Shown here one piece after another: positions 1-5,998 of a DNA stretch of 37,006 bases. A program made the translations under genes and the position numbers. Numbering within the stretch: the stretch's first letter is position 1; each line of letters opens with the position of its first letter. Under the pieces are notes generated by a model. It was not told where the DNA came from. It made no database searches and worked only from the letters and a program-made list of their open reading frames with translations. The DNA lies in the NCBI GenBank assembly GCA_026995935.1, contig JALWNK010000056.1, forward strand, positions 1 through 37,006, read 5' to 3'. This DNA is from Deltaproteobacteria bacterium (lineage in GTDB: Bacteria > Desulfobacterota > Dissulfuribacteria > Dissulfuribacterales > QOAL01).

Positions 1-1
1 C

Positions 2-1519
2 CTCTATTTCGAGTTTTCAACCAACGAAAAGGTGGCCATGGAGGTTGCCGCAGCAGCAGCGGCCGCAGGGGTCCGCTCCCTTACCTGCATGAAGCACGTT
101 GGCATGAACGTTGCCGCAGACGTGCTCCTGACCCTTGCCTACGTGGGGGTAAAGGCCGGGATGGTGATAGTCACAGCGGATGATCCTTCCATGCACTCAA
201 GCCAAAACGAGCAGGACAACCGCACCTACGCCAAGTTCTCCTGTCTTCCCATGCTTGAGCCAACTTCCCCCCAGGAGGCCAAGGAGATGACCATAAAGGC
301 CTTTGAGCTCTCAGAGGCCCTTGAGCTACCGGTAATTCTCCGGACAACCACCCGCACATCCCACGTCCGGGGGCCGGTTGAGCTTGGCCCCCTGCCTGAA
401 GAGGTGAAGCAGAAAGGAAGGTTCGAAAAGGACCCAAGGAGATGGGTGCCTGTTCCAGCAGTGGCGAGGATTCGACATAAGGTGCTCCTTGAAAGGAGTG
501 AACAGGCCAGGGGTTTTGCAGAAAAGTCCCCCTTCAACACCATCACCGGAAACGGGCCAGTGGGCATAGTGGCCTCTGGCGTAAGCGTCTGCTACGTGGA
601 AGATGCCATTTCAGAGCTTAATGTTGGAAATGAGGTGAGTTTCTTTAAGCTTGGCTTTCCTTTTCCGTTTCCACAGGCCATGCTCAAGGATTTCATAAAC
701 AGCGTTGAAAAGATACTGGTGGTGGAGGAGCTTGAGCCCTTTCTGGAGGACGAGATTAAGATACTTTGCAAGGACATGGGAAGGGACATACAGATCCTTG
801 GAAAGGGAAGCGGCCATTTTTCAAGGATGTACGAGTTTGACCCACTTATGGTGAAAAAGGCCATTTCAGACGTGCTCGGAAAAACCCTTGCTCCGCCTGA
901 GATGCCAGAACTTTCATCTCTTCCGACCCTCCCCATGAGGCCTCCCAGCCTCTGTCAGGGCTGCCCTCATAGGGAGACGTACAATGCGGTAAAGGAGGCA
1001 CTAAAGGAGCTTGGTGAGGAGGAAAGGGCCATATACCCAACCGACATCGGCTGCTACACCCTTGGCCTTCTGCCCCCAATCCAAATGGCAGACTACCTTC
1101 TTTGCATGGGTTCAAGCGTTGGTTCCTCGTCGGGTTTTTCCGTTTCCACTGACCACAAGATCGTCTCCTTCATAGGAGACTCCACCTTTTTCCACTCAGG
1201 GCTTTCATCCCTTGCAAGCGCCTATCACAACCAGCACAAGTTCTGCCTGGTGATACTGGATAACAGCACCACAGCAATGACGGGCCATCAGCCAAACCCA
1301 GGCATTGAGATCCGCCCTCCAGGTTACGACAGGCCCCGGATACCCATTGAGGAGGCAGTAAGGGGTCTGGGGATAAAAAACGTACACAAGGTAAATCCAT
1401 ACAAGAAAAAGGACGCAGTGGCCCTTTTCAAGGACGTGCTGGCAAAAGATGAGCTGTCTGTGGTGATTGCCGAGGCACCCTGCATTCTCTATTACAAAAA
1501 GTTTGGAGGCAAAAAGTAA
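2..1519 (+). CDS. iorA: Indolepyruvate ferredoxin oxidoreductase alpha subunit (5'-truncated by window edge, no C-terminal ferredoxin domain)
   Basis: Large subunit of the thiamine-diphosphate enzyme that oxidatively decarboxylates aryl pyruvates to aryl-acetyl-CoA with ferredoxin as acceptor. The frame is open from base 2, so the N-terminus lies outside the window. Visible are the pyrimidine-binding half (STNEKVAMEVAAAAA), the central domain, and the TPP-binding half with CQGCPHRETY, TDIGCYTLG and GDSTFFHSG, then LDNSTTAMTGHQ. This order is typical of IorA. Family members usually continue past the TPP domain into a domain with two [4Fe-4S] clusters; here the protein ends at CILYYKKFGGKK with no such cysteine clusters. 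The stop is followed at once by iorB (TAAATG), so the two subunits are co-translated. Identification is firm; the missing ferredoxin domain is seen directly, its meaning is inference. Confidence 0.93.
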   Translation, partial: LYFEFSTNEKVAMEVAAAAAAAGVRSLTCMKHVGMNVAADVLLTLAYVGVKAGMVIVTADDPSMHSSQNEQDNRTYAKFSCLPMLEPTSPQEAKEMTIKAFELSEALELPVILRTTTRTSHVRGPVELGPLPEEVKQKGRFEKDPRRWVPVPAVARIRHKVLLERSEQARGFAEKSPFNTITGNGPVGIVASGVSVCYVEDAISELNVGNEVSFFKLGFPFPFPQAMLKDFINSVEKILVVEELEPFLEDEIKILCKDMGRDIQILGKGSGHFSRMYEFDPLMVKKAISDVLGKTLAPPEMPELSSLPTLPMRPPSLCQGCPHRETYNAVKEALKELGEEERAIYPTDIGCYTLGLLPPIQMADYLLCMGSSVGSSSGFSVSTDHKIVSFIGDSTFFHSGLSSLASAYHNQHKFCLVILDNSTTAMTGHQPNPGIEIRPPGYDRPRIPIEEAVRGLGIKNVHKVNPYKKKDAVALFKDVLAKDELSVVIAEAPCILYYKKFGGKK

Positions 1520-2110
1520 ATGAATACCAGAAAGATACTGTTTACAGGCGTTGGCGGACAGGGAACCTTACTTGCCTCAAGGCTCCTTGGAGAGGCTGCC
1601 ATGGCAGCGGGAATGGACGTCCGGGTGAGCGAGGTCCACGGAATGGCGCAAAGAGGAGGCGTGGTTGAGTCCACAGTGATGCTTGGCGGGCTTAAAAGCC
1701 CCATAATTTCCCAGGGAGAGGCAGACATCCTTGTAAGCTTTGAGCCCCTTGAGACCATAAGGGCGCTTAACCGCTGCTCCAAAAACTCTGCAATAGTAAC
1801 TAATACGAAGCCCATTGTCCCCTTTACCGTAAAGCTTGGCCAGGCCGAGTATCCTGATGTGGATCACTGGCTTGATTTCATGCAATCCAATTACAGGCGC
1901 GTCTGTGCCCTGGATGCAGACGAGCTTGCAAGGGAGGCCGGGACCTCAAAGGCGGTGAACGTGGTCCTTCTTGGGGTCTTGATAGGTCTCGGAGAGCTTC
2001 CCATTAACAGGCAGATGGTGGAAGAGACCATCAGGCGCCAGGTAAAGCCAAAGTTTGTGGATGCAAACCTGAAGGCCCTGGACCTTGGGCTCTCAAACGC
2101 AAACTGCTAA
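1520..2110 (+). CDS. iorB: Indolepyruvate oxidoreductase beta subunit
   Basis: Small (gamma-type) subunit that partners IorA in aryl-pyruvate oxidation. At 196 aa it has the normal family length. The N-terminal GVGGQGTLLASRLLGEAA and the following SEVHGMAQRGG are the hallmark motifs of the pyruvate/ketoisovalerate oxidoreductase gamma domain. The ATG directly abuts the iorA stop, indicating an operon and translational coupling. Nothing in it looks damaged. Confidence 0.95.
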   Translation: MNTRKILFTGVGGQGTLLASRLLGEAAMAAGMDVRVSEVHGMAQRGGVVESTVMLGGLKSPIISQGEADILVSFEPLETIRALNRCSKNSAIVTNTKPIVPFTVKLGQAEYPDVDHWLDFMQSNYRRVCALDADELAREAGTSKAVNVVLLGVLIGLGELPINRQMVEETIRRQVKPKFVDANLKALDLGLSNANC

Positions 2111-2121
2111 GGGAGGCCTTG

Positions 2122-2424
2122 ATGAAAAGAACCAGAAAAAGAGAGGGTAGGCGCTGGGCAGCCTGCCTTCTCCTTATTTTTTTCCTTGGACTTTTGGTGT
2201 TTGCCTCAGGATGCACGGAAAGGCAGAGAAAGAACCTAAAGCACTTTAAATCCGACATCATAGGCCTTAAGAGGCGGGTGACTCTATACGATTGTAACGG
2301 AAAGGTGATAAAGAGCTGGCAGGGAAGGTTCAAGATAGAGGTTCAGGGCGCATACATCTCCTTTATTGACGACAAAGGCAAGGACATAAAGATTAGCGGA
2401 ACTGTGGTGGTGGAAGAGCTTTAG
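2122..2424 (+). CDS. Small predicted lipoprotein of unknown function
   Basis: A 100-aa protein with a positively charged N-terminus, a hydrophobic segment (residues about 14-29) and a lipobox-like LVFASGC, so it is probably a lipoprotein exported to the periplasm. The mature part (about 70 aa) includes a predicted beta-rich stretch (VTLYDCNGKVIKSWQG). I chose the ATG at 2122, which has GGGAGG (2111-2116) at good spacing; a TTG one codon upstream is less likely. It lies between iorB and scpB on the same strand with gaps of about 11 and 4 bases. I do not recognise a family, and context gives no clear role. Confidence 0.75.
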   Translation: MKRTRKREGRRWAACLLLIFFLGLLVFASGCTERQRKNLKHFKSDIIGLKRRVTLYDCNGKVIKSWQGRFKIEVQGAYISFIDDKGKDIKISGTVVVEEL

Positions 2425-2428
2425 GGTT

Positions 2429-3004
2429 ATGGGTCGCTGGACTGTGTCGTCTCTCAAGCCTGTAATCGAGGCCATCATCTTTGCAAGTGGAGGGTCCGTA
2501 TCCCTTTCCAACCTGAGACAAACCATTTCCGATGCCCCCCTTGAGCTCATAAGGCAGGCCCTTGGGGAACTTCAGGATGACTACAGCAGGCGGGACAGGG
2601 GCATCGAGCTTGTGGAGGCAGGAAAGGGCTATCGTTTCCAGACAAGGCAAGCTTATAGAAAGTGGATAATCAGGTCCTCCAGAAAGAGCTGCCAGAGGCT
2701 TAGCCGTGCGGCCCTTGAGACCCTGGCTGTCATTGCGTACAAACAGCCCGTAACCAGGGCTGAGATAGAAAAGGTTAGGGGAGTCGACTCCTCTGGCACC
2801 ATAAGGTATCTGCTTTCAAAGAATCTTGTAAGAATTGCAGGAAGAAAGGACGTCCCTGGAAGGCCCCTGCTCTATGGCACAACAAACCATTTTCTTGAGG
2901 TATTCCAGCTAAGAAGCATCAGAGACCTTCCTGGAATAGACGAGCTAGAATCAGGCCTAGCAGCCCGGCAGGCCCCGCTTTTTGACAAGAAGGCCGCCTC
3001 TTAG
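2429..3004 (+). CDS. scpB: Segregation and condensation protein B
   Basis: ScpB is the winged-helix partner of ScpA in the SMC condensin complex used in chromosome segregation. The 191-aa product shows the family signatures: LKPVIEAIIFASGGSVSLSNLR at the N-terminus, the central RLSRAALETLAVIAYKQPVTRAEIE, then the second winged helix GRPLLYGTTNHFLEVFQL ending in the DLPGIDE segment. Length is typical. No scpA is in the window, which is somewhat unusual because scpA often sits next door. It is the last ordinary gene before the accessory island. Confidence 0.95.
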   Translation: MGRWTVSSLKPVIEAIIFASGGSVSLSNLRQTISDAPLELIRQALGELQDDYSRRDRGIELVEAGKGYRFQTRQAYRKWIIRSSRKSCQRLSRAALETLAVIAYKQPVTRAEIEKVRGVDSSGTIRYLLSKNLVRIAGRKDVPGRPLLYGTTNHFLEVFQLRSIRDLPGIDELESGLAARQAPLFDKKAAS

Positions 3005-3191
3005 GGCAGTAATAGGCTACAAAGGCAGGTTTCCAAGGGGATTTTTATCAGGTTGTCAGGATGTGCGTACTGAATTAGACTTAATCCGGCACCGATTAAA
3101 TGTAGTCTGGAAGACAGGGGGACGTATCTTTGCAAGATATCTTGAAGTTATTAAGGAGATGCAGGATTCCAAAGAAATTCTGCCAAAAGAT

Positions 3192-3524
3192 ATGAAAGAT
3201 GATCTATCAGCAGAGATATGTTTTTATGATTTTTGTTCAGAGGGTTTAACCTTTTCTGATCCAGATCTTGTTTTTGGCATCTCGGCCACCAGGGAAAAGA
3301 TTTTCAGACTGCTTCAAAAAGGTCAAAGTCTTGAGCCAAAAGATGCACAAAAGCTACAATGCGTGGACCCTTATGTCTTATCCAACATACAGGGGCTGCC
3401 TGACGATTACGACGAGGACGATCCCAATCAGCCATTTGAGAAATGGTGGTGGCACCTAAAGGCTATTAAAGAAGGCAGATTTTTAGAAAGATTGTTTTTA
3501 GGGCTTGCAAGGTGGACCAGTTGA
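3192..3524 (+). CDS. WWWHL-family small acidic protein, copy 1
   Basis: About 110 aa, no family recognised. The start at 3192 is chosen because it aligns with the other copies (AEICFYDFCSEGLTFSDPD against AEIEYYDFCSEGLTFSDPD in copy 4). The frame is open upstream to 2982, so a longer form (for example ATG 3159) is possible. The C-terminal third carries the shared core DEDDPNQPFEKWWWHLKAIK. After KEGRF the sequence departs from the other copies (LERLFLGLARWTS), so its tail has been replaced or scrambled. The stop overlaps the probable start of copy 2 (TTGA). Likely soluble and strongly acidic in the core. Function unknown; a partner-binding or immunity-type protein would fit the acidity and paralogy, but that is inference. 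Confidence 0.65.
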   Translation: MKDDLSAEICFYDFCSEGLTFSDPDLVFGISATREKIFRLLQKGQSLEPKDAQKLQCVDPYVLSNIQGLPDDYDEDDPNQPFEKWWWHLKAIKEGRFLERLFLGLARWTS

Positions 3525-3844
3525 AAGAGCTGGAACAAAAAGTCGAATTTTATGACTTTGTTTCAGAAGATTTTATGGCCCCAGACTGTCCGTTTTCCTA
3601 CTCTATTCCAGAGATCAGGCAGGAGATTGATGACCTTTTGATTATCATAACGCCTGACTCAAAAAGTCTTATGAGACTAAATAGAGCCGACAGAGATATT
3701 ATAGCTTTCATAGACAACCTTCCTGATGATTATGACGAGGACGATCCCAACCAGCCATTTGAGAGATGGTGGTGGCACCTTAAGGCAATTAAAGAAGACA
3801 GATTTCCGAGGAAATTTTTACCAAAATTGCAGGATAAAGCTTGA
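3521..3844 (+). CDS. WWWHL-family small acidic protein, copy 2
   Basis: About 107 aa. The TTG at 3521 has AAGGTGG about five bases upstream; a GTG at 3512 is the alternative. The N-terminal half (MKELEQKVEFYDFVSEDFM) is divergent from its paralogues, while the C-terminal half is nearly identical to copy 3 in protein and DNA, from GACGAGG at 3734 through the stop and beyond. It overlaps copy 1, so the two are translationally coupled. A decayed CRISPR repeat follows at 3859-3886. Function unknown. The variable-front, constant-back layout is what the sequence shows. Confidence 0.65.
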   Translation: MKELEQKVEFYDFVSEDFMAPDCPFSYSIPEIRQEIDDLLIIITPDSKSLMRLNRADRDIIAFIDNLPDDYDEDDPNQPFERWWWHLKAIKEDRFPRKFLPKLQDKA

Positions 3845-3858
3845 GTTTACAAATGAGG

Positions 3859-3886
3859 TGAATCCGCCCCCGCGTAGGGGGCGAAC
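3859..3886 (+). repeat. Decayed CRISPR-repeat relic a
   Basis: AATCC followed by GCCCCCGCGTAGGGGGCGA matches the I-C repeat of the array at 5999-6560, with loss of AC after AATCC, one G-to-A change and an extra A near the end. It lies 15 bases after the copy 2 stop. Strand is given in the orientation written; the crRNA sense would be the opposite strand. Confidence 0.65.
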
Positions 3887-3924
3887 CTTTATCAACGACT
3901 TTATTGGGGATTTCCAAGAAAAAA

Positions 3925-3998
3925 AGGCGCCAAATTATGCGCGTGAGGACCCAGTAGCCTGAGTGTGCAAGGGTATCCCGTGAAATATTGATGGGCGT
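3925..3998 (+). other. Possible group II intron scrap (domain I-like)
   Basis: The stretch GAGGACCCAGTAGCCTGAG then TGTGCAAGGGTATCCCGTGA resembles, from memory, the conserved 5' region of bacterial group II introns. No reverse transcriptase and no domain V are nearby, so at most it is a fragment. It separates copies 2 and 3 and ends just before the copy 3 start. Low confidence; a covariance-model search would settle it. Confidence 0.3.
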
Positions 3999-4001
3999 GC
4001 T

Positions 4002-4337
4002 ATGGAATGGGATTTAGATTTAGCCTCTGATATAGAGCTTTATGATATGTATTCAGAGGGCCTTACCTTTTCAGATCCTGATTTTATATATTTCATACCG
4101 ATGGCGCGTGAAAGGGTGGCCAGAAAACTTGATTATGGGAAAAAGGTCTCAGAAACCGACTTGAACAGGCTTCGACTCGTAGATTCCTATGTCCTTTCAA
4201 ATCTTGAGAGCCTACCCGAAGACTTTGACGAGGACGATCCAAACCAGCCATTTGAGAGATGGTGGTGGCACCTTAAGGCAATTAAAGAAGACAGATTTCC
4301 GAGGAAATTTTTGCCAAGATCGCAGGGAAAGGCCTGA
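4002..4337 (+). CDS. WWWHL-family small acidic protein, copy 3
   Basis: 111 aa. N-terminus MEWDLDLASDIELYDMYSEG then LTFSDPDFIYFIP, a middle helix-rich segment, then SLPEDFDEDDPNQPFERWWW and the shared tail RFPRKFLPRSQGKA. The middle of the DNA of this core (about 65 bases from CCATTTGAGAG) is identical to copy 2, and similarity runs on past the stop (TGAGTTTACAAATG) into another repeat relic. The start is the first ATG of the frame with only weak ribosome-binding signal. Function unknown; same caveats as the other copies. Confidence 0.7.
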   Translation: MEWDLDLASDIELYDMYSEGLTFSDPDFIYFIPMARERVARKLDYGKKVSETDLNRLRLVDSYVLSNLESLPEDFDEDDPNQPFERWWWHLKAIKEDRFPRKFLPRSQGKA

Positions 4338-4350
4338 GTTTACAAATGGA

Positions 4351-4380
4351 GTGAATCCACGCCCCCGCGTGGGTGGGGGT
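4351..4380 (+). repeat. Decayed CRISPR-repeat relic b
   Basis: AATCCACGCCCCCGCGTGGG (4355-4374) is a perfect 20-base match to the core of the I-C repeat, followed by an inserted T and a G-run. It stands 14 bases past the copy 3 stop, at the same place as relic a behind copy 2. Confidence 0.75.
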
Positions 4381-4402
4381 GGAGAGCCCCACCCTTTCCG
4401 GA

Positions 4403-4822
4403 CTAGCTTTTTCTTTTTGTTTTCAGGTAGTTGTCTGCAAATTTTCTTGGCGTTAAAATTTCAATTCCTTGATATGTCGCTAACTTTAATAAGTGTTTAT
4501 CACCACTGACAATTATTTCGCATCTGCCTGCAATGGCACATTCAATGAATTTATTGTCATTTGGATCTTCACATGCTGTAATTCTTAAATTGCCTGTATC
4601 CACGATCTCAGAATTCAGGATAAATAGTTCCAAAATATTGGAAATATCTATTTGAGGGAATTTTGCACCAATTTCTTCGGCAACCCTTGTATATTCAAAG
4701 ATTATTGGCTTGGAGATGACCGCAGTAAAATTTCCTTTTCTCCAGTGTTTCAATATCTTGGCAGGTGTACCTGAGAAAAAGATGGCTGAAATTAATACGT
4801 TGGTATCAAGTACAACCCTCAC
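4403..4822 (-). CDS. PIN-domain toxin (putative type II TA, COG1569-like)
   Basis: 139 aa, a predicted PIN-family endoribonuclease. The start VVLDTNVLISAIFFSG carries the first conserved Asp; a later Glu (FEYTRVAEE), ACEDPNDNKFIECA and VSGDKHLL supply the remaining acidic metal-binding residues and the TA-type PIN ending. Translation begins at a GTG that overlaps the stop of the AbrB-type antitoxin by four bases (GTGA), a typical toxin-antitoxin arrangement. The pair is on the opposite strand to copies 1-3. The base composition is AT-richer than the housekeeping genes, consistent with transfer. Confidence 0.88.
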   Translation of the reverse strand: MRVVLDTNVLISAIFFSGTPAKILKHWRKGNFTAVISKPIIFEYTRVAEEIGAKFPQIDISNILELFILNSEIVDTGNLRITACEDPNDNKFIECAIAGRCEIIVSGDKHLLKLATYQGIEILTPRKFADNYLKTKRKS

Positions 4823-5082
4823 TTTTGGGACCGCACCCTTTTTATGGCAAGTTCAATATCTGACTTTTTAAGTCCAACCTGTTTTGCAGTTTCCCGAGCC
4901 TCTTTAATCAGGGCATCAAACTCGTCAATAGTAGGTGGAGATATCTTTTTTAAAATTACTACATCCTTATCTCCTAATACGACAAATTGAACACCTGCTT
5001 CAAGATTAAGTTTTTTCCTAATATTCTCGGGTATAACGACCTGTCCCTTGGAAGACAATTTCGTTGTCGCTACATTTGCCAT
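4819..5082 (-). CDS. AbrB/SpoVT-type antitoxin
   Basis: 87 aa. The N-terminal TTKLSSKGQVVIPENIRKKL is the swapped-hairpin AbrB DNA-binding fold; the C-terminal half (DEFDALIKEARETAKQVGLK) should bind and neutralise the PIN toxin. I start at the ATG at 5082, which has GAGGG seven bases upstream, rather than an upstream in-frame codon at 5145 that would run through the promoter. Such antitoxins repress their own promoter; a perfect palindrome lies just upstream. Confidence 0.87.
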   Translation of the reverse strand: MANVATTKLSSKGQVVIPENIRKKLNLEAGVQFVVLGDKDVVILKKISPPTIDEFDALIKEARETAKQVGLKKSDIELAIKRVRSQK

Positions 5083-5104
5083 GATTAATCCCTCATCTTT
5101 CTTT

Positions 5105-5145
5105 CTTACATGTAAGATGATATCAAAGGATAATCGGGCTGGCAA
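5105..5145 (-). promoter_or_regulatory. Promoter and operator of the AbrB-PIN pair
   Basis: On the minus strand TTGCCA (5140-5145), 17 bases, TATCAT (5117-5122). The 12-base perfect palindrome CTTACATGTAAG (5105-5116) lies directly downstream of the -10 and is a plausible autoregulatory AbrB operator. Inferred from sequence only. Confidence 0.6.
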
Positions 5146-5160
5146 ATATATTCTTTTAGA

Positions 5161-5413
5161 TGCGAACGACCAAGCTCATCTGCCGTTATGGAGCTAGTCT
5201 GAAGGCCGCAGCAGTATAGCGGTCGGGCACACAATAAACCACCACCCGACGGCAAGGGCATTGAGGTGCTGTCTGACACGCGGCGTCAGTGGTAAACCAG
5301 CACAAGATGGTAAAGCACTGGGGGAGAGGAGAGGTTGATGCGCTCCCTGTTGGGCAGACAAAGTCAATTCCATTCTGCTGGCTGGTTCACAAAGGCAGGA
5401 CTTAGCATACTTC
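5161..5413 (+). ncRNA. Structured RNA, possible HEARO/omega-RNA (or group II intron domain I) without its protein gene
   Basis: This stretch has no credible gene but a chain of local hairpins: AGCTC (5173-5177) with GAGCT (5191-5195); GCCGC with GCGGT (5205-5222 area); GTCGGG (5222-5227) with CCCGAC (5245-5250); CTGAC (5273-5277) with GTCAG (5285-5289). Single-stranded blocks such as AATAAACCACC and GGTAAACCAGCACAAGATGG look like conserved RNA joints. The overall look reminds me of the HEARO RNAs that accompany IscB/IsrB nucleases; a group II intron domain I is the second choice. No IscB, IsrB, TnpB or reverse transcriptase follows; a CRISPR-repeat relic starts right after. Strand is inferred from the remembered orientation. 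Confidence 0.45.
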
Positions 5414-5437
5414 CCACGCCCCCGCGTGGGGGGCGAC
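5414..5437 (+). repeat. Truncated CRISPR repeat, relic c
   Basis: 24 bases identical to the last 24 of the 32-base repeat as written on this strand (CCACGCCCCCGCGTGG then GGGGCGAC). The other eight bases are missing. It lies on the far side of WWWHL copy 4 from the intact array, so copy 4 sits between two pieces of repeat. Confidence 0.85.
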
Positions 5438-5486
5438 TGCCTCAGAATTTAAATATGGGCGATTTTCAAAAAGTGGGGATTTTGTT

Positions 5487-5804
5487 TCAGGAAACGGGCA
5501 AAAGCTCCCTTGGGAACCTGCCCTCCTTTATGGCCTTGAGATGCCACCACCACTTCTCAAGGGACTGGTTGGGGTCATCCTCATCAAAGTCGTCTGGCAG
5601 CCCATCAATATTGGAGATGACGTAATCATCAACCCGCCTCAGCCTTTCCGCGTCCCTGGGCTCCGGCTTTTCCCCCAGGGAAAGCAGCCTGGAAATCTCC
5701 TCCCTCGTTGCCGGAATGGCCTCGACCACATCGGGATCGGAGAAGGTAAGCCCTTCTGAGCAAAAATCATAATATTCTATTTCCGCCCCTATATCTCTTC
5801 CCAT
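5487..5804 (-). CDS. WWWHL-family small acidic protein, copy 4
   Basis: 105 aa: MGRDIGAEIEYYDFCSEG then LTFSDPDVVEAIPATREEIS, the segment DAERLRRVDDYVISNIDGLP, and the core DEDDPNQSLEKWWWHL ending KEGRFPRELLPVS. It is the most divergent copy at DNA level and the only one on the minus strand, the same strand in which the CRISPR array is transcribed. Its ATG overlaps the end of a truncated upstream frame by sixteen bases. It could be reached by read-through from the array. Function unknown. Confidence 0.7.
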   Translation of the reverse strand: MGRDIGAEIEYYDFCSEGLTFSDPDVVEAIPATREEISRLLSLGEKPEPRDAERLRRVDDYVISNIDGLPDDFDEDDPNQSLEKWWWHLKAIKEGRFPRELLPVS

Positions 5805-5998
5805 AGGTCTTGAAGTATTCCTATTCTCTTGAATTCCTTTTTCTTAACGCGGGCGCGCTGACTTTCAACAAACTTCCGAACACTTCGGGTGTCAAGCGGA
5901 AACCAAGTGGCCCGCACACCTCCCTTTCTTATTACAGTAACTTCCTTGTACCTTCTATTTAACCCGTAATATTGGTTTACGGTGCCATCTTTTCTGAC
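5789..5998 (-). pseudogene. 5'-truncated open frame upstream of copy 4, cut by the CRISPR array
   Basis: A 69-codon open frame begins exactly at the last repeat of the array (an in-frame TGA lies inside the repeat) and ends inside copy 4. The translation contains GTVNQYYGLNRRYKEVTV, IRKGGVRATWFPLDTRS and VRKFVESQRARVKKKEFKR: basic and protein-like, not random. It has no ATG; a GTG about 42 codons from the end is the only start-like codon. I read it as the remains of a basic partner gene of copy 4 whose front was replaced by the array. Family not recognised. Confidence 0.45.

Noticed and set aside
2982-3191. Long N-terminal extension of WWWHL copy 1, starting inside scpB
   Set aside because: The other three copies begin where 3192 does, and the extension starts at a TTG inside scpB without a ribosome-binding site.
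5335-5625. Plus-strand 96-codon frame across the structured RNA and copy 4
   Set aside because: It crosses a repeat relic and is antisense to copy 4; its composition is not protein-like and it matches nothing I know.
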